From contig CAXKWD010000007.1 in assembly GCA_964059195.1 (NCBI GenBank), positions 1,116,001 through 1,180,000 of the forward strand: a DNA stretch of 64,000 nt, read 5' to 3'. A model generated the notes under the pieces. It was not told where the DNA came from, searched no databases, and worked only from the letters and a program-made list of their open reading frames with translations. Source of the stretch: Ectobius pallidus. Lineage: Eukaryota; Arthropoda; Insecta; Blattodea; Ectobiidae. Within the stretch, counting starts at the first letter, position 1. Every line of letters starts with the position of its first letter. The translations under genes and the position numbers were made by a program. Shown one piece after another: positions 10,206-20,499 of the stretch.

Positions 10206-11690
10206 TTGTAAGTCAAAACTTACCAAAAGGACGATTGTTTCGGTGAGTAACTTCTCACCATCATCAGCTGTTCTCAACTGTCGTGTTTCCTTCTTTATCC
10301 ACCAGATGTCCTCCATGTAGTAGAAATTTAGAAATGAGGTCATTGTCCTTTGGGATGTCAAAATTCATAAGTCTGTCTCTATTTTTCTGTATGTATACTT
10401 TTTCCCACACTGCTAAATCCAATGGTTGTTGAACATTTTTCAGTAATTTTGCCTCACTATTGAAATTATGACTTGTAGACCAGAAATGATGAGCCACTGC
10501 AGATTTTTCTATTTGTTGGTATTTAATGTTCCTCATATGTTCCTTGTACCTTATATTTAAGTTTCTTTTTGTTTTGCCAATGTATACTTTTTCACCCGTA
10601 TTACAGTAAATTTCATAAATGCCTGATTTCTTACTTGGATGAATTTTATCTTTCATGTCTGATCTTAAGAGATTTTTAATATTGTACTTGTTAATAGGTG
10701 CCAATGTGATGTTCAGTCCTTTAAATTTTTTGGGGGGATTTATGATGCATTAATGGATGGAAAGTGAATTTCTTGAAAGTTGTTTGATCTTTGGCATTGC
10801 ATAAGGTGGTGTTTTCTTTAACTTGCTTTTGGTTTTCAAATTTCTTGATTTTCTTGTTGACTGTATTTTCTGTAAATCCATTAATTTTTGCTGTTTCTAA
10901 AATATGCTGGTATTCTAATTTATATTCTTTGTTGCTCATAGGTAAGTTGACTAATCTGTAAGTAAGGCTGTTTACTACTGCTAATTTATGAGGAATTGGA
11001 TTATAGCTGTCCTGCTTGATGTAATTGTCGGTGTGTGTGTCCTTCCTATAAATTCCAAATTACAATTTCTTGCCATTTTTGATGATTTTGATATCTAGAA
11101 AGGGTAGCATATTGTCTGACTCTATCTCTGCAGTGAATTTTACTGAACTGTCCTGGAGATTAAGTAATCTAACAGCATCTTCCACTAATTTCTTGTTCAC
11201 TACAGCGAATACATCGTCTACATATCTATGCCATGATTTGAAAATATGCGGAAAACTTTCTATGATGTGTGTTTCCATAAAACTCATATATAGGTTAGCC
11301 AAAAATGGAGAGAGAGGATTCCCCATTGCAAGTCCTTCTTTTTGTTCACAGAATTTCCCTCTAAATGTAAAAAAAATTTGATCGATGCACAATCTTGTAA
11401 GATCCAAATATTCTTTCACTATTTCTTTTCCCAGATTGATTGAAGTAAGCCATTTTTCTAGTGAGATTAACAATTTATCTTTAGGCACATTCGGAAACAA
11501 AGAAATGACATCAAAAGAAACCAATAGGCTATTTTCATCTATTTCCATGTCTACTAATTCCATAGTATTTTTGATACTTAAGCTCTTGAATTGAGAAAGG
11601 TTCTAAAATCTATTAACTAACCATTTTGATAAATTGTAATTCGGTGAATTTATGTTATTGATAATTGGTCTCATTTTCATGCCTGGTTTG
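10206..11690 (-). pseudogene. Penelope-like element, arm 1 (5'-truncated RT plus GIY-YIG)
   Basis: Read on the minus strand from about 11690, this copy starts within the reverse transcriptase (HKPGMKMRPIINNINSPNY). It continues through FDVISLFPNVP, the GLAMGNPLSPFLANLYM motif and the catalytic YVDD box (HRYVDDVFAVV at about 11200-11230). After a stop (GKKL*FGIYRK) come a linker and a GIY-YIG endonuclease domain (SGIYEIYC..KVYIGKTKRNL) at about 10540-10640. Penelope-like elements are retroelements that combine an RT related to telomerase with a GIY-YIG nuclease. The internal stop at about 11060 and the frame break near 10710 are also present in the opposite arm. A 12-bp deletion distinguishes this arm (VDMEID versus VDRIKDMEID). 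Confidence 0.9.
10230..10267 (-). ncRNA. Hammerhead ribozyme motif, Penelope arm 1
   Basis: On the minus strand: CTGATGA, T, a 6-bp helix II (GGTGAG/CTCACC) with a 6-nt loop, then GAAAC AATC GTC. This is the invariant hammerhead core (CUGANGA..GAAA..GUC) with the very short helix III typical of hammerheads in Penelope-like elements. One helix III pair is lost relative to the other arm (A opposite C). Helix I is weak. Predicted from sequence pattern only. Confidence 0.65.
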
Positions 11691-13515
11691 TGGATGTGAG
11701 AAAGTAATAGATCAGTTAACTGAGAAAGAAAAAAGCCACAAAAGATCCCCACTTCAAAAAGCAATAAATGAGCTAAGAGAGAAAGATGTAGTATACACTA
11801 AAGCGGACAAAGGGAATAAATTAGTAATAATGGATAAGTTGGATTATGACGAAAGCATGAACGGGTTACTACAAGGTAAAGAATTTCAAGAAATAAAAAC
11901 AGATCCTCTTCAAAATTGCCTTAAAACATACAATGAAACAGTGAAAAAAATAAACAGAGTAATGACTGAAAATGAAAAAAGAAAACTTAAACCAAACAAT
12001 CCGACAATCCCCAGAATTTATGGCCTACCAAGAAAATGAGACCAATTATCAATAACATAAATTCACCGAATTACAATTTATCAAAATGGTTAGTTAACAG
12101 ATTTCAGAACCTTTCTCAATTCAAGAGCTTAAGTATCAAAAATACTATGGAATTAGTAGATAGAATCAAAGACATGGAAATAGATGATAATGCCTATTGG
12201 TTTCTTTTGATGTCATTTCTTTGTTTCCGAATGTGCCTAAAGATAAATTGTTAATCTCACTAGAAAAATGGCTTACTTCAATCAATCTGGGAAAAGAAAT
12301 AGTGAAAGAATATTTGGATCTTACAAGATTGTGCATTGATCAAATTTTTTTTACAATTAGAGGGAAATTCTGTGAACAAAAAGAAGGACTTGCAATGGGG
12401 AATCCTCTCTCTCCATTTTTGGCTAACCTATATATGAGTTTTATGGAAACACACATCATAGAAAGTTTTCCGCATATTTTCAAATCATGGCATAGATATG
12501 TAGACGATGTATTCGCTGTAGTGAACAAGAAATTAGTGGAAGATGCTGTTAGATTACTTAATCTCCAGGACAGTTCAGTAAAATTCACTGCAGAGATAGA
12601 GTCAGACAATATGCTACCCTTTCTAGATATCAAAATCATCAAAAATGGCAAGAAATTGTAATTTGGAATTTATAGGAAGGACACACACACCGACAATTAC
12701 ATCAAGCAGGACAGCTATAATCCAATTCCTCATAAATTAGCAGTAGTAAACAGCCTTACTTACAGATTAGTCAACTTACCTATGAGCAACAAAGAATATA
12801 AATTAGAATACCAGCATATTTTAGAAACAGCAAAAATTAATGGATTTACAGAAAATACAGTCAACAAGAAAATCAAGAAATTTGAAAACCAAAAGCAAGT
12901 TAAAGAAAACACCACCTTATGCAATGCCAAAGATCAAACAACTTTCAAGAAATTCACTTTCCATCCATTAATGCATCATAAATCCCCCCAAAAAATTTAA
13001 AGGACTGAACATCACATTGGCACCTATTAACAAGTACAATATTAAAAATCTCTTAAGATCAGACATGAAAGATAAAATTCATCCAAGTAAGAAATCAGGC
13101 ATTTATGAAATTTACTGTAATACGGGTGAAAAAGTATACATTGGCAAAACAAAAAGAAACTTAAATATAAGGTACAAGGAACATATGAGGAACATTAAAT
13201 ACCAACAAATAGAAAAATCTGCAGTGGCTCATCATTTCTGGTCTACAAGTCATAATTTCAATAGTGAGGCAAAATTACTGAAAAATGTTCAACAACCATT
13301 GGATTTAGCGGTGTGGGAAAAAGTATACATACAGAAGAATAGAGACAGACTTATGGATTTTGACATCCCAAAGGACAATGACCTCATTTCTAAATTTCTA
13401 CTACATGGAGGACATCTGGTGGATAAAGAAGGAAACACGACAGTTGAGATTAGCTGATGATGGTGAGAAGTCACTCACCGAAACGATCGTCCTTTTGGTA
13501 AGTTTTGACTTACAG
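11691..13515 (+). pseudogene. Penelope-like element, arm 2 (longer 5' part, RT, GIY-YIG)
   Basis: This plus-strand copy is the inverse of arm 1 and extends further 5'. Bases 11691-12035 form the loop of the palindrome and encode the N-terminal RT region (VYTKADKGNKLVIMDK, GLLQGKEFQEI, NNPTIPRIYGLP). At the arm junction the segment IHKPGMK expected between GLP and MRPII is deleted. The RT continues with FDVISLFPNVP, MGNPLSPFLANLYM and HRYVDDVFAVV, with a frameshift near 12190. It then has the same stop (GKKL*FGIYRK, about 12661) and the same frame break (near 12996) as arm 1, followed by an intact GIY-YIG domain at 13017-13457. The copy cannot make a full protein. Confidence 0.9.
13454..13491 (+). 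ncRNA. Hammerhead ribozyme motif, Penelope arm 2
   Basis: CTGATGA at 13454-13460, helix II GGTGAG (13462-13467) with CTCACC (13474-13479), GAAA at 13480-13483, a minimal helix III ACG/CGT around a 2-nt loop, and the cleavage triplet GTC at 13489-13491. Hammerhead motifs with such tiny helix III are an established feature of Penelope-like elements and may act as dimers. It lies 3' of the GIY-YIG stop codon, where a terminal-repeat copy is expected. Confidence 0.7.
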
Positions 13516-14090
13516 CCGTATAAGTTATGAATGAATAAAAAGTCAATCTTAAATCTGTCTGTCAGGAATTACGTTGGGTATATTGCTACAAAGGAACGAC
13601 TAACAAGAATAGGCTACTCACATTAAAATATAATATAGATATCGGTAGTGATACATATCGATAGAATGCACAATATTGTATCAGTATTCAATGGCTAGTT
13701 GTGTTTTAAATCTTTTATTTACATTTTTATACTGACATCGTTATGAAGAAATGAATCAATCAAGGCCAGCTAACAACATCAATAAACAATTGGCAATTTG
13801 TTACATTATGTTTAATATATTGTGGGCCATGCAATAATACTGTAGCGTCTTATATCCATTACAAAATTATTATTCATATTAAATTGGAAATGTAAACATG
13901 CTCTTTAATAAGTAATTTCGCCTATTATTTCTACTTACAGAAACTGATACATCTGAACATGTCTTCTTTACATTAGTTACAGGAGCTTGGCCGCTGATTC
14001 GCTGTCCGGGAGCCAATCAAAATGCTTCGGATTGTTGGATAACAAAGATTATTATAATAGATGTAATTATTATTTACTCGTTATTTTGGT
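13516..14090. other. Intron sequence, nothing recognised
   Basis: AT-rich, no repeat or frame that I can name. Confidence 0.35.
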
Positions 14091-14430
14091 ACCGATCAAC
14101 CGATTAGGTCCAAATTCATTAGGCTTCTTCCCATGAACGTCATAAATGCATATATCAAGTTTCATGAAAATCCAATAAAGCGTATTTGAGTTATCGTGCC
14201 TTTCTAATATATTACCATAAAAATAGGCACTAAATTGGGCATTACTCCGGTACCGGTCAACCGGTTTGGTGCAATATCAATAGGCTTTTTCCCATGGATG
14301 TTATAAATACGTATACCAAGTTTCATGAAAATCCAACGAAGCGTATTTGAGTTATCGCGTGTACAGACAGACAGACGGACAGACATTTTTCCATCCCCAC
14401 ACACAATCTCATAAAGCACCATACTGGCAC
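14091..14430 (+). repeat. Dispersed repeat Q (about 170-bp monomers), copy 1
   Basis: Two tandem units share TACCGGTCAACCG or a variant, TTCCCATG, TACCAAGTTTCATGAAAATCC and AAGCGTATTTGAGTTATCG. The last unit ends in ACAGACGGACAGACATTTTT..CATAAAGCACCA. The same family forms arrays at 28470-28660 and 34680-35220. The tail is reminiscent of RTE/SINE 3' ends, as in the composite repeat at 3601, but the body differs. Confidence 0.7.
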
Positions 14431-14485
14431 TTAATCATGAGTGTTGTGTTGCCTTTTCTCTTGTATAGACTTGGGTGTTTTCCAG

Positions 14486-14712
14486 ATAAACTACTACAAG
14501 AAGAAGTATGGAGAAGATACTGTGGAGGATGTTGATGAAACAGACTCCATGGCTGAGATTGCATCATGCAGCTACGAAGCTAGGAAGCAGGGAGTCACAA
14601 ATGGAATGTTCCTAGGCAATGCTTTGAAACTGTGTCCAGATCTCAAGACCATACCTTATGACTTTGAAGGCTACAAGCAAGTGTCATATTGTCTGTACAA
14701 CACAGTTGCAAG
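14486..14712 (+). CDS. REV1: REV1 exon: palm, ASCSYEAR region
   Basis: This exon of 75 codons plus 2 bases starts after TTTTCCAG and ends GCAAG|GTACGT (phase 2). It encodes MAEIASCSYEARKQGVTNGMF, the conserved nucleotide-binding region of Y-family polymerases, followed by CPDLKTIPYDFEGYK. The tyrosine and arginine of SYEAR are the residues that contact the incoming nucleotide's triphosphate in this family. The split AG| codon is completed by the next exon to give a serine, consistent with REV1 homology. Confidence 0.93.
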
Positions 14713-15085
14713 GTACGTAACTGTTTGAGGTGGATATATAGTAGTACTAGTAGGTCCTTCGATCGCAAATGATCTCTGGAGATCCCCCTTGCTTCCTGCT
14801 GACTTCTGTGGTGCCTATCATTAAGTCTTTTTCCAGTGATTTATTTCTTCTTGGCTGAAATATGTCAGTTTGTTTTTAGTGGCGATTGTAGTAGGGAATT
14901 TCCAAGATCATGAATTTGTTCTTTAGTCTTATCTCCAAGTCCACAGCTCAAAGCGACCTAGGGTCGGATTTACGAAGTTCTGCCATGTATGGCAGCTGGC
15001 AGACCCCTTGGAGTTGATCACACTGACCAATATGATAAGGGAAAAGTCAATATAAATGTTCACTAGTTGAATTTTTTAAGAACAT
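14713..15085. other. Intron sequence left of the half-LINE
   Basis: No feature recognised apart from the left copy of the 13-bp target duplication, which begins at 15086. Confidence 0.4.
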
Positions 15086-15147
15086 TTATGAGGAATACAG
15101 TTCTAAGTAAGCAGTGGTAAAGAGCAGACGCAGGTAGGAGGTGCTGT

Positions 15148-17128
15148 GTGGATATATGTAAAAGTGGTACAAGGGTCATGGCTATCGAAATTGAAGCATA
15201 CAGGATGAGGATAGGCACATTTGGGGTTAAAAAGAGAGCATGGAACAAGGGAACATCGGGAGAAGATTTAACTAATGTGGCGACCTGGGCCCTGGCGATA
15301 ATAGTGCTACTGGTAATTGGAGGGGTGGAATTGAACCCAGGTCCAAATAGCGGGAAAGGCTGCTCAGAAGAGGTCATAAAAAAGCCTGGAAAGAATGGAA
15401 GAGAGATTAGTAAATAAAATAAATGGGGCTACAAAAGAAGTTAAACAAGAAATAAGAGAGGAGATAGCGAGAATGAAGACGGAAGTGGAACAACTGAAGA
15501 CAAGAATTAAGAAAATCGAGAATACAGACCGGCAGATGAACTTAGTTTTCCACGGAATAGAAGAAAGAAAAGGTATCAGTGCTCTTCAGGAAGTCCATGA
15601 GCTATTGGAAAACAAATTGGAAGTTCAGATAATGGGATGGGAGGTCCTCTCGGCACACAGAGTCGGGAAGATTCCGGGGAAAAGAACAATTACGAGGGTT
15701 GTCCGTAAAATAAGGTTCCCAAGGAGCTGCAGACGCGAGGAATGCTGTTTTGCGGGGTTTGGTGACACTGGCGTGTAGCTTGGCTCCCTCTCTCCCAGCC
15801 CCTCAATGGCAAGTTTTCTGCGACGCTCATTCTTGGCTTGGCAGCCATTAGAGATGGAGCTCCCACTCGCTTCTCCCGCCAGGTGCGAATTACGCTCTGT
15901 GATTAGTTTTTGTGTGCAAAAAACACTGCACCAGTGGATATTCATTCCCAACTGTGTGAAGTCTACGGAGAAACGTGTATGAGCGTAAAACACGTGCGTA
16001 AATGGTGCAGAGAATTCAAAGACTGACGTACATACGTCCATGACGAACAGCGTTCTGGACGGCCATCGGTTTCGGACGAAACGATTGCGAAAGTGGAAGA
16101 AGCAATGCTGAAAGATCGAAGGTTGACGGTTCGGGAGCTCTGCGAGATGATCCCTGATGTCAGCAAGTCCTGCATTCACAAAATTTTGACAGACCATTTA
16201 GGATATGCCAAGGTTTGTGCAAGGTGGGTCCCGAGAATGCTTACGGAAGACCACAAATGGCAACGTGTTGAAGCGGCCCGCGAATTTCTTCAGGCCTACG
16301 AAACCGATGGCCAGACATAGCCCCAAGTGACTACCATCTCTTCCCTGAATTGAAGAAACACCTGGGTGGGACGCATTTCAGAACCGGAGAGGAGCTGAAA
16401 GAAGAGGTTTTCCGCTACCTTCGCGGCGGAAGAGTTCTACGATTCAGGCATCAAGAAGATGGTACACCGCAAGCAAAAATGCATTGATTGCAACGGCGAT
16501 TATGTCGAAAAATAGGGGAAAGTCTAAGCTTTCCAAAAATGTATTGTTCAATGCCAATAAACATGTTTTCATTGTGAAAAATCATTGGGAACCTTATTTT
16601 ACGGACAACCCTTGTATAGCCAAATGCGCGTCCACACAAGTTGTTTTTGCTACACTTAGGAGAACAAAAAAATTGAAAGAGACTGCAATATACATTAACA
16701 GGGATCTATCTCCGACGGAGAGAGCAACAAGGAAGAAATAAGTGGAACGAATGAAGCTGGAACGTAGCAAGGGGAAGAAGGCTATTGTACGAAACCTACA
16801 ACTATATGTCGATGGGAGGAAGACAGACCTAAGTAGCAGCACGGTAGCAAGCACCAGGAAAGCTATGACCGCGTCAGCAACGGACGAAGAGGGTGCCGCG
16901 TGTCAGGTTAATGAACGTAGGCGAGCGCATGCAGCGACGTCATCAACTGGAGTTAACTGCCAAGAAGAACAGCTGAGAGTGACAGCTAGCACGTCATCTG
17001 TGACGCGTTTCCAAGTTCCTCACGGGCCTTGGAGCAAGGACGAGTCATCTGCTGCTGCAAGCGGAACCACTGATGACTCAACGATAACCACCAGAAGCCG
17101 TACCAGATTATTAAGTTTCAAACAATAG
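15148..17128 (+). pseudogene. LINE ORF1-like protein (2A-like motif, coiled coil, RRM-like region), interrupted
   Basis: The first frame (15148-15417) encodes a hydrophobic stretch and the 2A-like motif GGVELNPGP (15319-15345). A one-base frame change near 15390 leads into the main frame (from 15395). This has a charged coiled-coil-like segment (EVKQEIREEIARMKTEVEQL) and MNLVFHGIEER followed by SAHRVGKIPGKRTI, the usual layout of the RNA-binding domain of insect LINE ORF1 proteins. After the mariner insertion the frame resumes at 16617 (FATLRRTKKLKETAIYINRDLSP) and runs to a stop at 17126-17128, with one premature TAA at 16739. Joined across one copy of TA, the two parts stay in frame (270 codons including stop). 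The C-terminal part is Ser/Thr-rich. Confidence 0.8.
15693..16614 (+). mobile_element. mariner transposon, internally deleted, inserted in the half-LINE
   Basis: It is bounded by TA dinucleotides (15691-15692 and 16615-16616) with inverted repeats CGAGGGTTGTCCGTAAAATA and its partner near 16595-16614. It encodes the mariner transposase N-terminus on the plus strand: helix-turn-helix segments around VSDETIAKVEEAML and RRLTVRELCEMIPDVSKSC, then VCARWVPRMLTEDHK. After LQAYE the frame jumps to a C-terminal piece (EEFYDSGIKK), so the catalytic DDD core is deleted. At 922 bp it is shorter than a full mariner (about 1.3 kb) and cannot encode active transposase. It is the younger insertion here, since it splits the half-LINE coding frame. 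Confidence 0.88.
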
Positions 17129-17578
17129 AACTTAGCCGGGAGTTTTCAAATAGTAACTTGTGATGAAGTGTTAATTTAAATAGATTAAGGTTCATTAAGA
17201 GTGAATTGCCAAGGAGTATAGGGAGAAAGTAGAATAGATCAATTCATTATTGTAAGATTAGGGAGTTGAGGATCAAATAATAATTTAGTGTCTAGTATCA
17301 CATCCATCACACGTCTCCAGCGTCCATGATAGCGTGTGCCCTATGAAGATATACGATCGGCAGTTCAATAAAGGTAGTGTTTAAGTACGACAACTAATGT
17401 GATTGATGACGTTGAACTATCTGCCGTGTGTTAATTATGTATGTATGTATTATCTGTAAAAGGACCTGCCAGAAACCGGAAGGTAGGTACGGCTCCTTTC
17501 CAAAAGTGTATAACTTAAGGGCCAGTGTAAAGTGTCTTAGAACAAATAAATCATATCATATCATGTTATGAGGAATAC

Positions 17579-18532
17579 TAAACATTTTCTGAACAAAATC
17601 ATCTAGTATTATTATTATAACAGACTAGCTTAACATTGTATTATTCAAAGTGGAAGTTGGCAATTGTAGTATGTTAAGATGGCCGCACCGAACATCATCG
17701 CCTGCTAAGAATGCCTTCAGCAAAGATTGTTGGAAACACCATGAGTTCAAGGCAGGGAGGAGGGACCAGCATCCTTTCACTGTTTCCTTTTCAAATCGGA
17801 ATCACACCTAAAATTTGTAGTCCCTATATTTGTGAAGAGGATCCTCCATGTCCCTCACATATCACTTCGGGAACCTTCTTCTTGCTTCCTCGTCATGATC
17901 TTCATGATCTCTCATATAGTTAACAAACTCCAGCATGTCGTCCATGCTGTCGTGGAAGTGATCTCATTCCTCGTGGCTTGTAGACGGAAAGCGTGTTCTT
18001 GACAGAGCTAGCAGGCCATTATAGATCGCTCGCCAGTTGAATAGCTGGCAGAGGACTATCGATATGGGGGCTAGACTCTTTTTGTCTTCCTTGCTACCAT
18101 ACTGCATCAGTCCTTCATTAGTTTAGTTAATTTGACCCAATCCCATTCTTGTTTTAATTTCATCCTTTGTATAACCAGAGAGCCAAGGAAATTGAACTTA
18201 AAAGGTCTGATCGTTCACTTTAATTGTGACATCCTCACCAATGCACATTTGATAGTCCATATTCATGTCCTGTAGACAGTGAACATAGCCTAGTCTAACT
18301 CCTTTGCATTCCGTTTTTCCTTACTTTTGCTGTTTGGTTCGTGTACAATTAATATCAGATGTTGTGGTCGCATTCTGGAATTCGTGTGCAGACTCTATGA
18401 TTAGAGGTGTTTGAAAATGTTTTTATTTTTTGTAAGATTTGTTGTTTTAAAATTCAAAAGGTGGTGTTTTGTGTTTTTATTTTTTAAAGACACTAAGACG
18501 TAGCACATCATGCATATATGATTATTGTTGTT
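17579..18532. other. Intron sequence, nothing recognised
   Basis: Mixed-composition sequence with no convincing frame. The short frame near 17711 shows no domain. Confidence 0.35.
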
Positions 18533-19486
18533 ATTATTATATCTTTGGTGCACGGTCATAAGGGCTTAAGTAAAAAACATTAGTTTTTCAGGAGAGCAAA
18601 AACAAACTTCAAAGTCGTCTCCAAAATCGAATTTTTAAATTTTTTTTGGAATTAACATTTTATAATTATATTTTGAATGTTCCTTATTTGAGAGCTCAAT
18701 TTCCCATTAACTCATGAATTTATTTTTTGCCGTTTTCATAACCTAAAACTCACTTGTGCCCTTTTATCCATTCTCAATATGATTTTATGCACGGTCATAA
18801 GGGCTTAAGTCAATAACATAAGTCTTTCAGGAGAGCCAAACAAACATAAAAATCCATGTTTATTTGTTTAAAGTAGCAGTAAATTACATTTTGAATATTC
18901 CTTTTCTGCGGCACAATTTCCCATTAAGCCTTAGATTAATTTTTTGAAATTTTCATCCCCTGAACTCACTTCTGCACTTCTGTCCATTTACAATATGACT
19001 TTATTAACTGCTTAATACGACTTGTGATTTCAACATGACAATTTATTAATAATATCACACAAGCTTATGTGGATAGCACAACATATTTTATCAAAAATGG
19101 AAACTCTAACTGCTTTCTACATTTTTACTGGTGACATGTTTTGCTATAAATGCAACCCTTTTGTCATGTGTGCCAAGTCCCCGGTACTCAGAAAAAATAA
19201 TTTTCCGCACATCATTTTCTAGAAAAAGAAAACATTTTTTCTTCCATTGTTTAAGTGGTTTCATATTCCTAGGAATGATTTCGTTTCCACCATTAATATA
19301 TGACTATCCGGTATTCAAACGATGCATTCGCTCTTTGCGCACTGCTCAAGACCAACGACGTTTAAAATAACTATTTTCACCCTTATCATTATTGTTGGTT
19401 GTAGAAGATGTCAATTCCTTCATTTGACAGCAATGTCTGCATCACAGGGTCTGCAGAAACAGTTTCCACACTTTGTTCTTGCTAAT

Positions 19487-19738
19487 TTAAACTACTAAGA
19501 GGGACATTAGTCCTTTTCTTAACGGGAATGTTATAGGTCTGCTCTTCATTGTGTTGTCATCTATGCTACTTTCACTTTCTGAATCTGGTATATATGTTTT
19601 GTCTCGATCGCTATCATCGTCATAATCCAAAATATCTGACAGTGAAGATGTCAATTTGTGTTTTGATGTTTTATTACGTGCTTCCTCCAATATATTCGTT
19701 AATAATTTCTCTTGTTCAGCTAGTGGTGAAGACAGCAT
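19487..19738 (-). pseudogene. Acidic serine-rich coding fragment, unknown
   Basis: This minus-strand frame encodes SSLSDILDYDDDSDRDKTYIP and SESESSIDD, an acidic region of the kind found near the N-terminus of some transposon-encoded proteins. It lies centrally in the TIR-bounded element at 18541-20398, which suggests an exon of that element. No domain was recognised. Confidence 0.35.
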
Positions 19739-19773
19739 TGAATTAATATCACTGCTTTCACCTGAAAATAATA

Positions 19774-19810
19774 ATTATAACAATAATAATAATAATAATA
19801 ATAATAATCA
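19774..19810 (+). repeat. (AAT)n-like microsatellite
   Basis: Imperfect then perfect AAT/AAC repeats. Confidence 0.8.
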
Positions 19811-20499
19811 TACATACAATTCAGTGTATTTTTTATTTTTGACATTTCTGCATAGATCTGTCAAAATATTATTTTGACAAAACTTTATTTAGTGTAATAA
19901 AATTAAAGACAGTACAATTAATTTTAATATATATTTACCTTTGTTAATATCAGACTACTTCTCTGCTAGAAGAATCATTCTCATCCCACGGGACGACATC
20001 TTGAAGCACTTTCAATATTAATAATTTAGTGAATACTGCTTCCATAAAGCAACAATAAAGCAAATATTATCCTGAAAATCTTCATCATGAACACAGTGCT
20101 GACTCAACTTGAAAACATTAGAAATCTTGAATGGTACTAAGGACTTAAGTCAAGTAAAGATTCTTCAGAATATCACACACTGACATTTACTAGGGGCATA
20201 AGTCGACATAAGCCCTTAATACCAAATAAATGTTATAAAATATGACTTAATGATCACTTGATGTATTATAACTTGTATTGCACCTAGACATAAGCCCACA
20301 ATACCAAACGAAAGCTTGTGTTTTCCTCGTCAATACTGTATACAAAACTAAAAATGACGAAAAAGTGACTTAAACCCTTATGACCATGCACCAAAGATAT
20401 TATTATTGCTAGGACTATTATTATTGTTATTATTATTATAATCAATATAATAATAATAAATAAACAAGAAAATGTCTGCTACTCATTCAAAAAGGTAAA

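Larger units (their letters stand above)
15086..17578 (+). mobile_element. ORF1-only 'half-LINE' retroelement with 13-bp target duplication
   Basis: The element (15099-17565) is flanked by perfect 13-bp direct repeats TTATGAGGAATAC at 15086-15098 and 17566-17578, the mark of target-primed reverse transcription. It contains a short 5' leader, an ORF1-like coding region (15148-17128, interrupted by a mariner) and a 3' region of about 440 bp ending AATAAATCATATCATATCATG. There is no endonuclease or reverse transcriptase coding region at all. Without the mariner and one TA the element is about 1.54 kb. Because both ends are defined by the duplication, the lack of ORF2 is not simple 5' truncation. 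It is comparable in layout to mammalian HAL1 elements, which carry only ORF1 and borrow RT from an autonomous LINE. Confidence 0.8.
18541..20398. mobile_element. DNA transposon with iterated CATAAGGGCTTAAGT motif and 8-bp TSD
   Basis: The ends are inverted repeats ATCTTTGGTGCACGGTCATA (from 18541) and its partner ending at 20398, flanked by ATTATTAT on both sides (18533-18540, 20399-20406; low complexity, so weaker evidence). The motif CATAAGGGCTTAAGT plus a following TTTCAGGAGAGC segment is repeated at about 18549 and 18789. Inverse relatives lie near 20180-20210, 20285 and 20370, making subterminal repeat arrays at both ends. A minus-strand frame at 19487-19738 is the only candidate coding piece. 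The superfamily is not clear. Confidence 0.65.

Noticed and set aside
11070..11381. Frames antisense to the Penelope RT (also 12340-12651)
   Set aside because: They mirror each other only because the two arms are inverted copies; the RT motifs are on the opposite strands.
15625..16197. Long minus-strand frame over the mariner
   Set aside because: It is the shadow of the mariner transposase coding strand and crosses the element boundary.
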